Assembly: GCA_008828725.1 (NCBI GenBank)
Contig: MEHQ01003677.1
Coordinates: 692,877-756,876 of the forward strand
Origin: Saccharina japonica
Taxonomy: Eukaryota; Sar; Phaeophyceae; Laminariales; Laminariaceae
Reading direction: 5' to 3'
Length of the DNA: 64,000 bases
The notes under the pieces were generated by a model. The model saw only the letters and a list, made by a program, of their open reading frames with translations. It searched no databases and was not told where the DNA came from. Of this stretch, positions 11,277 to 22,060 are shown in pieces. Made by a program: the position numbers and the translations under genes. The stretch's first letter is position 1. The number at the start of each line of letters is the position of its first letter.

Positions 11277-12092
11277 TAGTCGTAACTCAGATCCGGGGTC
11301 ACAAAGTAGGCTCCTCTCCCTTCTCCCCCACTACGGTTCTTGCCTTGATTTTTATCGCGCAGAGGGTTCAGCCTTCCCAACGCTCGTCGATCTTCATCGA
11401 ATTTTGCTAACTCACGCTCTCGCGCTTTCAGCTAGTCAAGATATTTTTTCGCGAGAAAAAGTCCCTACGAGCATGCACTCGGGGGGGCTCGAACTCGCGA
11501 CCTTGACGCTATCAAGCTTCGTGGTTACCTGCTAGCCCACCGGGGACATCGCGAGCTAGTTATTAGGAATTGCCTTATTTGTTACCTGGTACCTGGCAGG
11601 CTTTCTCTCATAATTGGTGGGCGTATACTGCTGTATCGCACGTCGAGGGGGGGCGTACTCCATTTGTTGCTTGCCTTAGTCATTTGACCATTGACCACGC
11701 ATTCCCTTTCGAGACGGAGCACCGTGGGGGATGTAAGCCACCTACACAGCAGCGACCACGGGCTGTGTCCACAACGCCGCTGAGCATAACACTTACCAGC
11801 CCACCGAAGCCGTGGCGAGGTTCAACGAGGCAACCGGAACCAATAACCAAAGGCATACACAGCCTGAAGCGCAGGTCGTCTTCACAGCAACAAGTGTGCG
11901 TATTACACACCGGCTCTTACGACATGCTAATGTTCGTACTGCTGTTGTACCACCAGGGTGGGACCTTGCTCGTGGGTAAAACGCTTTTTGTCTTCGCATT
12001 GGAAGTGGATGTGACCGTGGTGCAGCGCTCGCTGTACAGGGCAGCTGCCGTAATAAGAAGCAAGCTATAATATGAAAGCCAAGCTGAAATTT
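11277..12092. repeat. 816 bp copy of 8459-9274 (third 701 bp unit plus SINE tail)
   Basis: The match to 8459-9274 is at offset 2818. It includes an antisense SINE (11277-11553) without its A-tail, then the third copy of the 701 bp unit from 11392. The plus-strand 166-codon frame is again unbroken (11570-12070), which reflects recent copying rather than selection. Confidence 0.9.
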
Positions 12093-12139
12093 TAGAGGAT
12101 AGCACGAAGGAGATTCGGCGGTCGTTACTCTGAAATTAG

Positions 12140-12219
12140 GGTAGAAAAAGCACCCTCTCCCGAAATAAGAAATCCAGCCTGAAACGGATTTCCTGTTTCT
12201 TATTGGGTGTCCTGTACTG
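12140..12219. mobile_element. Fragment of a Tc1/mariner-type MITE
   Basis: The right end CCTGTTTCTTATTGGGTGTC-CTGTACTG matches the right ends of the complete elements at 36878-37059 and 37884-38059. The left end is not seen. Confidence 0.5.
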
Positions 12220-12647
12220 AGAGTATGGGAAACCGATGCTGTTCTTGCACAGGGAATATGATATTTACTTTTGGAAATATGCCTGTCTGGCTGGTCGTGC
12301 GCTTGCCGAAAAGTATATTATTGGTAAACTTTTGCCACCCCTCCCCGCGGGAGAGAGAAATCGAGCGCCGAGAGACGACCGCACCCCCGCAAGTCACCAA
12401 AGCTCTTTCTAGAACGCTGTGTACTATGCTTTCCATATTTTATATATCACGATCGATACGGTGTACCACTCCTACTGATACCACTACTGCAGCATGATGT
12501 TCTGTTGTACCAGTATAGTATTTAGTAGGTTAGTATCAAGCCTAGAAAGGGACGTTGAAGGGCCGAAGCTATATACCGCAATTGACCGCCGCATAATATA
12601 TGACATCCGCCACGCACAGCAGCAGCAACCCTCGCATTCTCACTCAC
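12220..12647. other. Presumed intron 1 of the MDR gene
   Basis: This follows the splice donor of the minus-strand exon at 12648-12770. It shows no second exon that I can support; a C/G-rich patch at 12340-12400 is the only compositional feature. Confidence 0.35.
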
Positions 12648-12770
12648 CAGCACTTTAAGGAGGACCTCATCCGACGCCACCTCAGAAGGGATCGGAGAAT
12701 CCACGAACTTGAAGTTAGGCTCGTCCCGGTTGTCGGTGGCGTGGGTGATTGTGCACTGGCGATTGGACAT
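12648..12770 (-). CDS. First exon of a medium-chain dehydrogenase/reductase (CurA/PTGR-like)
   Basis: On the minus strand an ATG at 12770 opens 41 codons that end in GTGCTG followed by a strong splice donor GTGAGTG (12641-12647), phase 0. The peptide starts MSNRQ and continues with FKFVDSPIPSE and DEVLLKVL. The NRQ start, a central acid-rich stretch, a PxP and an EVLLKVL strand match the N-terminus of NADP-dependent oxidoreductases of the CurA/prostaglandin-reductase branch, enzymes that reduce enone double bonds with NADPH. The family is ~340 residues long, so most of the gene is missing. The following exons should lie at lower coordinates, where repeats now sit, and I could not find them. 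It may be a gene with a long intron or a truncated remnant. The family call rests on one exon. Confidence 0.6.
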
Positions 12771-14386
12771 ATTGCCTCACTCAGGTGTCAAGTATTTTTC
12801 TCCCACAAAAAAGCGAGCGAAACCAGCACTGCTGTACCACCGCCGTAGTGTGTAGCAGTATTGCGTGTTATCCAGATTTTGTTTTGTGTTGGATGATGGA
12901 CGGAATGAGCGCAGTGGTGTGTGATTGCGTGATTATTGTTCTCTCTCTGTTGAGTTGGTTGATATCGCTCTAAGCTGCTTTATAGTGCGCAATTATTAAT
13001 AATCGATATCGAAACGAAATCGATTCCGATCCGATATACAAGCGTGAGAGGAAGCCCGATAACCGAAAAATACCCCGATATCTATCGGGGATCGGAACCG
13101 GATCGAATCGCAAACCACTATAAAACTATCAGTTCTGATTTCACGCAGGCCATAAACGAGCGTAAAACCCCGATACTGGCTTGTTCACCGATAATTTTCC
13201 TGGTATTGGTCGGATAATATTGGATCGAAGGTATGACGTAAAAGCCCGATGCCAACAAAAAAGTACGATAGACGATATTATATACACGTATGTGTGCGGC
13301 CGAGGGCGTCCAGAAAAAAGATAAAGCGACACGCCACACCCCCAGAGGTCGGAATAGAAAACCATTGCAACCGTTGTGACCACATGATGAAATAAGAAAA
13401 TGGAAAAATAAATATCCTTAATATCATTTTTTTCACTTGGTTTTAGTAACCGCCCCTACCCCCCTTAACAAACAAAAATTCTGTGAGATGTCGAAAAGAA
13501 AAATTCGACTCACCCCTGGTGAGGTGGTTGAATCGTGCGGAAAATTAAGAATTAAGCCTCACACTTGTACTATTATACTGCCGACAAAATTCCCAAATTC
13601 CTTTGAAATTTCTGGCACATGTTCATGTTTTATGGATTTACGAACAACAGAGTGGTACTGACCTATCCACCAAAACAAATCACCCATAGGTACTGACTAC
13701 GAGTATACGTATCATATATACAAGATGTCGAAACTATTCATCTTGGCTTCTGGGCTTCTCCACCAGTGATTGTGGAGATGCTTTTCGTACCCGTTTTTTG
13801 ACGTCCTCAGGGCCAAAGGGTCTTATTACGTAAAAAACACCGGGCAAGTTAATTGATCTCGGCCGCCTTACTTACATTACATAAAACGCCCCCTTTCCGC
13901 TATGAACAAACGCCGCAACGTTATTGACGAAACCCCCGTATTACGGGCATTACGTTTCCCCGGACCGGGAGCTCGGGGGAGGCAATTAGGACAAGTATTA
14001 CAGTAAATACTGACAAAACAACGTGTTGCTGCAAATTTTCTATTGTTTATATTATTTTCAAGGCTTAGGCTTACTACGCTTTATTTTTGACGGGACCGTA
14101 AAACCGTCGTCAACATGGCACAGTGATCCCGTCCCATCTCGTGGACCAGTTCACCTACCACGACTCGCGTACCGTGTTGCCCCGGCGAGGAAACATCCGC
14201 CATTGACATTTACCGCCCCACCCCTTTGGGAAAAAAACTCCCCTTGGCGTCCCGTCCCGCCGTCAATACCGCCCCCTACCACCGTCAGAACCTGCCCTTA
14301 CCGCTCCGTCCGGCCATTGCCGTTCCTCCTTCCCCGTCAAGTCAGCATGGATGCTCAAACATCGTCGGAGTGCCAGTACCAGTCCT
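12771..14386. other. Intergenic stretch upstream of the MDR exon
   Basis: Runs of GATATCGAAACGAAATCG-type words lie at 13000-13110, with a short hairpin TACCCCGATA/TATCGGGG near 13070. No gene was recognised. The first ~200 bp would hold the promoter of the minus-strand MDR exon, but no clear core element is visible. Confidence 0.35.
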
Positions 14387-14896
14387 AGGGACTGAGTCAA
14401 TGACTCGCCAGTACCAGTGCCTTTTTCGTAGGACCCACTCCTCAGGGTACCTGTGGGTCGGAAAGGACTGAGTTCCACCAGTCCTCAGGATATCTAGGGG
14501 CCTGAAAGGACTGAGTCCCGCCAGTCCTCAGGGTACCTGGGGACCTGAAAGGACAGAGTCCCACCAGTCCTCAGGATATCTAGGGGCCTGAAAGGACTGA
14601 GTCCCGGCAGTCCTCATGGTACCTGGGGGCCTGAAATGACTGATTCCCACCAGTCCTCAGGATATCCAGGGGGCCTGAAAGGACTGAGTCCCGTCAGTCC
14701 TCAGGGTACCTGGGGGGCTAAAAGGACTGATTCCAACCAGTCTTCGGGGTACCTGGGGGCCTGAAAGGACTGAGTCCCACCAATCCTCAGAGTACCTGTC
14801 AGGGGAGATCCCCACCAGTCCTCAGGGCACGTGGGGACCCGAAAGGACTGAGTCCAACCAGTCCTCAGGGTACCTGAGGCCCGGAAAGGACTGCGC
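14387..14896 (+). repeat. 43 bp minisatellite, array 1
   Basis: About 11 imperfect units, typically GGACTGAGTCCCACCAGTCC then TCAGGGTACCTGGGGGCCTGAAA. The spacing measured between successive GGACTG words at 14465 and 14508 is 43 bp. Each unit contains an inverted repeat AGGACTG...CAGTCCT (7 bp stem, ~8 base loop). The period is not a multiple of three, so coding is unlikely. Confidence 0.9.
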
Positions 14897-15054
14897 GGCG
14901 AAGACAATATATTGTTGTATATACTGCTGCGGCTGCATTCACTCGGAGATTGATTTAGTCAGCGCAAGACATACGTACATACAAAAATGTGGTTGTTGTA
15001 ATATTTAGTTTTTGGTATTTTTCTTTTGCAATCCCCGACTATAAAAAAAACACT

Positions 15055-15255
15055 TACTGCAGTGTACTCGTATACTGGTAGTAGTGTGTAGTGTATATAG
15101 TGCTGAAGTGTATTAGTGTATAGTGCATACTGTAGTGTATAGTGTGCATTGCTAAGTGCATACCAGGTACCTTGTAGTGTATAGTGTATACAGTTAACAA
15201 TACATGATTAGTGTATACAGTATAATTTTACAGTTTATACATACAGTAGTAGTGC
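15055..15255 (+). repeat. Low-complexity GTGTATAGT-rich tract
   Basis: Words such as AGTGTATAGTG and AGTGTATACAGT recur irregularly between the two minisatellite arrays. No other feature is seen here. Confidence 0.6.
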
Positions 15256-15265
15256 ATTATATAGA

Positions 15266-15712
15266 GTCTCACCAGTCCCCAGGGTACCTGAGGAGCTGAA
15301 AATACGAGTCCCACCAGTCGTCAATCACGGTACCTAAGTAAAGGGCCGAACGAACTGGGTCCCACTAATCGTCAGGGTATCTGAAGGGCCCAAAACACTG
15401 AGTCCCACCAGTCCTCAAGGTACATCGGGGCCGGAAAGGACTGAGTCATAACCAGTCCTCAGGGTACCAGAGGGGTCAACAGGACTGAGTCCCACCAACT
15501 GATAGTCCACCAGTCCTCATGGTACCTGAGGATCCGGAAGGACTGGGTGCCACCAATCCTCACGGTACACGCGGGACGGGAAGGACTGAATCCCACCAGC
15601 CCTCAGGATACCTGAGGGACCAAAACGACCGAGTCCCACCAGTCCTCAGGGTCAATGGAGGCCGGAAAGGGCTGAGTTCCACCAGTCCTACGGGTACGAG
15701 AAGCCAAATGAG
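15266..15712 (+). repeat. 43 bp minisatellite, array 2 (more diverged)
   Basis: The unit of array 1 recurs with more substitutions and small indels, for example GAGTCCCACCAGTCCTCAAG near 15410 and GAGTCCCACCAGTCCTCAGG near 15633. The hairpin-forming halves are the best conserved part. Confidence 0.85.
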
Positions 15713-15839
15713 CTGGTACCCGGATGACTGGTACTCCGACGACCTTTATTTGCACACTACAAAAAATAAAACACTTCTGCACCAAGGGCGTTAGAAAAGT
15801 ATTTTTTCGACACCTACGAACTATCTAAAATGGTCAGAA

Positions 15840-16094
15840 GACGCATGCTACGATAGAGGTGCACCATGTTTTTCCTGAGCTCCTCACTTAAGGAGCGTCA
15901 TACCTCACCGAAACAAATGCTTTTGGAGGAACATAAAAGTTCTGCCGGATGCGAAATCTAATGACCGACGTACACTCTGAATCATATTCGTCACAAACAA
16001 GAAAGTCCGACGAATTTGGGTTAAGGAGCCCGATCGTTCAGAAAACCGTTCAGCCAAAAAGTGATATACCTCTACCGTAGCACTACATACAGTA
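15840..16094 (+). mobile_element. MITE family M (GACGCATGC ends), copy inside a TIR element
   Basis: It begins GACGCATGCTACGATAGAGG and ends near CCTCTACCGTAGCAC, which is an inverted copy. Internally it has the family's GAGCTCCTCACTTAAGGAGC and TTAAGGAGCCCGATCGTTCA. The host sequence GTCAGAA is present on both sides (15833-15839 and 16095-16101), marking the insertion point. Confidence 0.75.
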
Positions 16095-16420
16095 GTCAGA
16101 ACGGAAAAACAATAATCAGAGCACTGCTGTGATCGCTGGACCGTTTACGATCGCAGCACAAAACAGTTTGTTTTTCTGAATTTTTCCAAAAAACAATCCC
16201 TTGGTTTTAACGTGTGGAAGATTGAACGAAGGAAGTCTGGAGTTTGTGGAGAGGTGCTGAATCGTTGGCGTGATTGATAGGGGAAGGGGAATAGGGTCAT
16301 CATGGTGGGAGGTTGCAGTGAGTGGTTGCACTGAAAGTGCAGAGGAGGCTGGGAAGAGTTGAGATAGAAAGGAAGAGTACCAACTACAATAGTACGGGGC
16401 TCTACTCGTGGGTTTGGGGA

Positions 16421-16667
16421 GACGCGTGCTACGGTAGAGGTAGCACTTTATGGCCGAATCGTTTTCTGAACGATCGGGATCCTTAACCCAACTTCGTCAG
16501 ACTTTCATTTTTGTGCCGAAAAATGTTTCAGAGTACACTTCGGTCATGAGATTTCGCATTCGGCAGCACTTTCGTTTTCCTCCAAAATCATTTTTTCGGT
16601 GAGGTATGACGCTCCTTAAGTGAGGAGCTCAGAAAAAACATGGTGCACCTCTATCGTAGCATGCGTC
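16421..16667 (-). mobile_element. MITE family M copy, inverted
   Basis: It is bounded by GACGCGTGCTACGGTAGAGG at the left and CCTCTATCGTAGCATGCGTC at the right. It is 247 bp long and in the opposite orientation to the copy at 15840. Confidence 0.75.
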
Positions 16668-17066
16668 GCCGAGCAGGAGTCTGGCACTGGGTGGGAGTTC
16701 GGCGAGTTGAAACAAGAAGGGGGTTTCCAGCTGCAAGAATGCTGCTGCTGCTGCTGCTGCTGCTGAAGCAAATTGTTCGAAGAACTGGCTCGTTTTGTGC
16801 AGCTGAGGAGGCTCGTCGTTCTGCACTGACAGGACGTTGCTGCATATCAATGGCAGTGGCAGAGTGATGGTGCAGGGGAAATTGGTGGAAACTGTGGATT
16901 GGCGGCTTTATATGTATGTGCTATTATTATAGATTAAGTGTGGATATGATCGAACACTTGTTAAGAATAATTCCAGATTCATGAACAAAACAAACTTGTG
17001 TGGTAAATCGTCCACCGATCACAGAGTGCTCTGATTGATTTTCCATTCTGACCATTTTAGATAGTT

Positions 17067-17887
17067 AGTCAGAGTTAGTTGTCAAATATGTCAGAAGACG
17101 GCAGTTTAAGCCTCTCCGTGGCAGACGGCCGTCTAGACTTGATGTATACATACCATATGCATACCAGGCATATGTAAGGTGACCGGGTGGATACAGAGCA
17201 CTCCCTTCCATAGGCTTGCCTACTAAGCGTCTCCTTGGTGGTACTCACTATTATTGTGTCGAATCATAAGTACCCGGTAGGAGATAAATAGCTTAGTATT
17301 CCCACAGGGCCGAGGTGACATCTGGTATCTGGTATTGCTGCCCTGCCATTCTCATGAATGTCCCGAACACTAACGCCATGCAACTATTACCAAAACGTAC
17401 CAATTGCCTATCCCGGAGGTAATTGCCGGCCTTCCAAGTCCATACGATTACATACATACATACCTGGTATATGTGAAGGACAGGGTAGTTGCAGCAGAAA
17501 CTACTACTCTGTTTCCCCCCCTTTTTTTGTTGCTCACCTTGAACGCGCGTGCGTATAGATAGCGAGCTCTCCCTGTTGATGAACTTTGCTTTTAGTTCTC
17601 TTTAATTTTTAGTTTTTAGTTTGTATTTTGGGTCGTCAAACCCCGCGTATACATAGGAAGTACCTAACTACGAGAGCAGAAGTCTGTGTACCAGCTTATT
17701 GTGTTAGTTTTGCACGTACGTCAAGCGTACGTGCGTACTTTCTCGTGTATTCGCTCGTATTATTGTTCGTTCTGTTTTTCTTTCTTTCTTTTTTTCTCAT
17801 GTTTCTCTTGTTCTCTTCATTATTCTGTTTTCCGGTTTGTTTTTTTGTTTTCATTTAATCCTTTCTATGGAGGGTAGGGTACGTAGA
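17067..17887. other. Unassigned stretch
   Basis: It contains CATAC-rich low-complexity words (17150-17470) and a T-rich run at 17765-17860. No gene was recognised. Confidence 0.35.
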
Positions 17888-17895
17888 CACCGTCA

Positions 17896-18093
17896 CAGTA
17901 GTAGTGGACAAACACTGTTAGTGGATCTTCCTAAGGTAGCTAATTAGGCACTCTGATTGGCCAAGCAAGCACTGACCACTGGCATAGGGTTCGGGTTAGG
18001 GTTAGGGTTAGGGTTCGATCTCAGGGTCACACTACTACTACCAAGACAAAACCCCCATTCTAAAGATCCACTATCACCCTTTGTCCACCCCTC
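17896..18093 (+). mobile_element. hAT-type MITE with telomere-like core, copy 1
   Basis: A 198 bp element starts CAGTAGTAGTGGACA and ends TTGTCCACCCCTC. Inverted termini extend to GTGGATCTT/AAGATCCAC. It is flanked by a perfect 8 bp duplication CACCGTCA (17888-17895 and 18094-18101). An 8 bp duplication with CAG...GTGG ends is typical of hAT transposons. The core holds GGGTTAGGGTTAGGGTTAGG (17993-18012), a telomere-like tract. There is no ORF, so it is non-autonomous. Confidence 0.85.
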
Positions 18094-18268
18094 CACCGTC
18101 AACCTCTGATCACAAATGCCAACCATGAAGATACATTAACCAAAGTCCGGTCTACGAGACCTGCCATCATGGATTTGTGTTCATGTGGTTGACGTTCGGG
18201 AATACAAACCCAGAACGCTACCAGGGAGTGAAGGGTCATGTACGAGAAAGACCCCCACTCCACTCTTA

Positions 18269-19377
18269 GGGCCCGTATTAACGAAAGAAAGTTTCAAATC
18301 GAATCGATTTGAAATCGATTTTGTTTTATGAATCGAATCGATTTTTTTCCGATTTGAAGTGAAAATACGGCTTTGCGTCCTATCAGGTGAAATCACGTAT
18401 GTTCCGTATGTTCTCGAAATATGAATGAGATCGGAATAACGCGACATCCCACAGAACACCCGGCTGACAAGTACCGAGGGGAGAAGCGGAGAGCGACGGC
18501 GTGCATCGTCACGTGCACGCCGGCTACAGCCTCTGTTTTATTTTTAAGGCCCAGGCTAGGAAGCTGTCACTCTCAGCTTTGCGTGGGTGGTCGAAGGAAG
18601 CCCTTAAACGCCATGTACCGGACAGCGACAGCGATGCAGCTATCGAAGTCTTGAGTTTTTCCTCCGTGTTTTGGGTCGATCGCTTGGTTCTCGCCGGGCT
18701 TGGCCGATGGAGCTGGTGGAAAAATTGGGCTTGCGACCGCCATGATTTTTTTTGAGGAGCCACCGCCGGGCCACGTTGTGCGATGGTATGTAGCCGTGGG
18801 CGCGGCTATTGCTCGGGTCGCCACTCGTTGGGGTTAACGATTTATCGCCTCGTTGGTAGTTGTCGAGAACAGCCCAAACAGCGACGGATTGCCTCGGGGA
18901 CGTTCACCCAGTGGGAACATGCCATGCATGTTGGATGAACTCCAATCGATTCGAATCGATTCGAATCGATTCGATTCGCAGTAGTGGACAGACCCTGTTA
19001 GTGGATCTTCCTAAGGTAGCTAATTAGGCACTCTGATTGGCCAAGCAAGCACTGACCACTGGCATAGGGTTCGGGTTAGGGTTAGGGTTAGGGTTCGATC
19101 TGAGGGTCAACATTACTACTACCAAGACAAATACCCCCATTTTAAAGATCCACTATCACCCTTTGTCCACCCCTCTCGATTCGATTTGCAAATAAAGTCT
19201 TTTGGGACTTCTTTTGATATCCGATCGAATCGATTTTATTTTTTCATGCCCCAAAGTACAAATGTCTTTCCGGTGATTCATGCTTTGACCAACCAAATGA
19301 AAGTCCGCGTCGATTCATAAAAAAAAATCGATTTGAAATCGATTCGATTTGCAACTTTCTTTCGTTAATACGGGCCC
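18269..19377. mobile_element. Harbinger-like TIR element with a nested hAT MITE
   Basis: The ends are near-perfect inverted repeats of ~50 bp that begin GGGCCCGTATTAACGAAAGA. TTA lies directly outside each end (18266-18268 and 19378-19380), the 3 bp target duplication expected of PIF/Harbinger elements. Inside are (TCGAATCGAT)n words, weak frames at 18421-18824 with no recognised domain, and the hAT MITE at 18979-19175. Confidence 0.75.
18979..19175 (+). mobile_element. hAT-type MITE with telomere-like core, copy 2 (nested)
   Basis: This 197 bp copy closely resembles 17896-18093, including the TTAGGG tract at 19073-19092. It has its own perfect 8 bp target duplication TCGATTCG (18971-18978 and 19176-19183), so it inserted independently into the Harbinger-like element. 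Confidence 0.88.
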
Positions 19378-19380
19378 TTA

Positions 19381-19885
19381 CCTATGAGATCTCTCCTTGC
19401 GAGATGCGAGGGAGGTTTTGTGGAGGCACCTCCTTGCCACATGTATGTACGAAAGAAAAGAGCGTGCCAAGGCCTCGGCCAACCCTGCTCAAGACCCCGA
19501 CACGGCCGACATCATCTGAGGAGGCGACCTCCATATTTCTCCTTCTTTCGTTTTCCTTTGCCCTTTTTAATTTTGATTGATTTCACTTTTGCTTGGTGGG
19601 GGTGTGGACCAGGTATGGACTGTACCACACAGCAGTTATGATGAGAGTATATCGTACTGCGTTGTACTTTGTATTTCGTGTATAATTTTTCCCTGGGGTA
19701 TGATTCCACTCCTCCAGAGGTTTTTGGAGCCTGCCTGTCTTGTGCCCACGGACTATCTTTTTCGCGGTCACTGAATGTGAGAACAACCACATGAAGGGGC
19801 GCGCCGCTAGGTAAGGTATGAAGCAAAACAGTGCACACTGTACATAGTATGATATAACACACAAAACATATGCACGAAATAAACA
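19381..19885. other. Unassigned stretch
   Basis: No gene, RNA or repeat family was recognised. A minus-strand frame crosses into the 153 bp duplication that follows but shows no domain. Confidence 0.35.
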
Positions 19886-20152
19886 CCAAATAAATGTCGG
19901 TTGCTTGGGTAAAGCATACTTACTTTGAAAAAAACAAGCAAGCACTGCCCTGTTACTTTGAATATGATTGTAAAAAAAACTACCCTCAAAACAAGCAACA
20001 CTACAGGGATCCGCATAAAAGTTAGACCTGTTTTTACACCAAATACATGTAGGTTGCTTGAGTAAAGCATACTTACTTCTAAACGAACAAGCAAGCACTG
20101 CCTTGTTGCTTTGATTATGATTGTAAAAAAACAACCCCAAAACAAGCAACAC
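19886..20152. repeat. ~153 bp direct duplication
   Basis: ACCAAATAAATGTCGGTTGC to AACAAGCAACACTA recurs with about 10% divergence starting near 20038. The spacing is 51 codons, so a minus-strand frame stays open across both copies, but the peptide has no recognised domain. Confidence 0.8.
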
Positions 20153-20261
20153 TATTAATAATCGTGCCTACGTGATGCGTACCAAAGCTACTACTGACTG
20201 TAGTGTTTGACAGGGTGTCCATTGTTAATGTCGTGCCGTTTTCTGACCACATGGTAGATAT

Positions 20262-20622
20262 GGGCCCCGGATAACAAAAGAAAACGGTTAACCTGTTTCT
20301 TGGAAACTCGGCAGGCGTTCGCAGTTTGTAGGGTAAAAACAAAAACGTTTTTTATTGTAATTCCAAGTGCGTGTCTGGTTTTCGTTACCTTGTTCACCCA
20401 ACTCCCACACTGTCGTGCTTAATATTCTCGCGTCGTTCATGCCGCAGGCTCGTTTTTATGCAGTCGTGGGTACCCTAAAATAGAGACTAAAACGACATAA
20501 AATACATCTTCTGTTTATGTATATACTTATTTCGGAAACTAACTACATGCAGTACTGCAATGGCAAACGCCTGCCGGGTTTCCAAAAAACGCTTCAACCG
20601 TTTGTTTTGATATCTGGTGCCC
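20262..20622. mobile_element. 361 bp TIR element (GGGC ends)
   Basis: The left end GGGCCCCGGATAACAAAAGA is matched by the inverted right end GGGCACCAGATATCAAAAC. The similarity extends ~60 bp inwards to GGCAGGCGTTYGC. AT lies outside each end. It has no coding capacity. The ends resemble Harbinger/ISL2EU elements, but the assignment is weak. Confidence 0.55.
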
Positions 20623-20985
20623 ATCTCTGCACCTGGCACGTATACCGCAGACTTTAGTAGAACAAGAATACAACAACCGACACTGCCAACAACAACAGGG
20701 GACACAAAAAACTGTTGACAAAAATCAGTACTTAACACACTTCCAAAAACGATTTTTTCAGGACTAGGGGGCGGATGACTACCCCCCCCAGCTCCAGAAA
20801 CAGGGACGTGTATACACGATTACTCAGTGGCAGATACCGTGTCGTGTTTTTGGGTCTACCGTCCTCTACCGTAGACAATACTCTGCACTAATACACCCGT
20901 GTACATGTAGCAATAATAAGGTGCACGCCGGCGTGGGTTGGGCCGGAGCTGGAGCTAACTGGCATCCTAGTGCCTCTGGTCGGGT

Positions 20986-21183
<198 letters not shown>

Positions 21184-21790
21184 GATACCTGTACGCCTGC
21201 TTGCTTGATACCTGCTGCACACACCATTCGGCCAGGATTTATATCCCGACCACTCCGGACACTCGAACATATTGGGTCATCTCTGCACCCCCTCCCTACT
21301 GTCGCTTGCGTCAACTAAGGCGCCTGTACATATGTCGTCCCCCCCTCTGTGGAAGTCTTACCCCCAGTGAGTTATGTCCCCATGCCCAGGTTGCTGGTCA
21401 CCAATGTCACCGTCCCTATTCTCAGGGGTTCACAACTGCATGCACTAACACCTGCAAGTATTAATTTTCAAGCCAAGTGCTACGTAGTACTGCTGGGGCA
21501 TGTGCGTTTCGTTCAGCGTTGAAAGCCCCCTTATATCGCGCGGGTTAGACGACACGTAGTGGCGACCAAAGCTAGAAGTTACCGGGGTCATTTGTAGAGG
21601 GCTTGCTGTTGTTAGCAGCTCGGGGGGCCTGGATGAGGCCTCTTGCGCCGGCCGGTGGTCCCACCTGAATTCCTTGCGCACACCCTTACTGTAAGCTATC
21701 TGTAGCCCACAGGATGGTGTGTCGGCGTATCAATACTGTAGATTAAAAGGTTAACCAAACGTCGGTTTCAGGGCGGAGTATAGAGCTCCT
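21184..21790. other. Unassigned stretch
   Basis: No gene or repeat family was recognised. Confidence 0.3.
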
Positions 21791-22060
21791 GATGCATGCC
21801 ACGGTACAGGTGCACCATATGTTTCTTCTGAGGCTCCTCACTTGGGGACCTTTCTGCCTCTATACCTGCAGTAGTCTAAACTCTGGTTTTAGAGGAACAA
21901 AAAGTGCTTATCCGATGAACAGTCCCATAGCCTCTGTATAAATGAAACAATCTGCAACACGCAGTACTGAGATTCCGACGAGTTCAGGTTGAGGACCCCT
22001 GTCGTTCAGAAACATTTAGTTAAGCGCCACAACGTGCGACCTCTACCGTATGTACGCGTC
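21791..22060 (+). mobile_element. MITE family M copy, diverged
   Basis: It starts GATGCATGCCACGGTACAGG and ends ACCTCTACCGTATGTACGCG-TC. It keeps GAGGCTCCTCACTTGGGGA and the right-hand GGTTGAGGACCCCTGTCGTT of the family. Confidence 0.65.

Larger units (their letters stand above)
15819..17066. mobile_element. TIR element carrying two nested MITEs
   Basis: The 21 bp at 15819-15839 (AACTATCTAAAATGGTCAGA plus A) recur inverted at 17046-17066. Just inside, CAGAGCACTGCTGTGATC near 16119 is matched by an inverted, slightly diverged copy near 17015-17033. Without the two inserted MITEs the terminal repeats are ~70 bp. The interior has a (CTG)n run at 16740-16765 and no recognisable transposase. The superfamily is unassigned. 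Confidence 0.65.

Noticed and set aside
17984..18020. A chromosome end (TTAGGG tract)
   Set aside because: The tract is only ~4 units long, sits inside a MITE with target duplications and has ordinary sequence on both sides.
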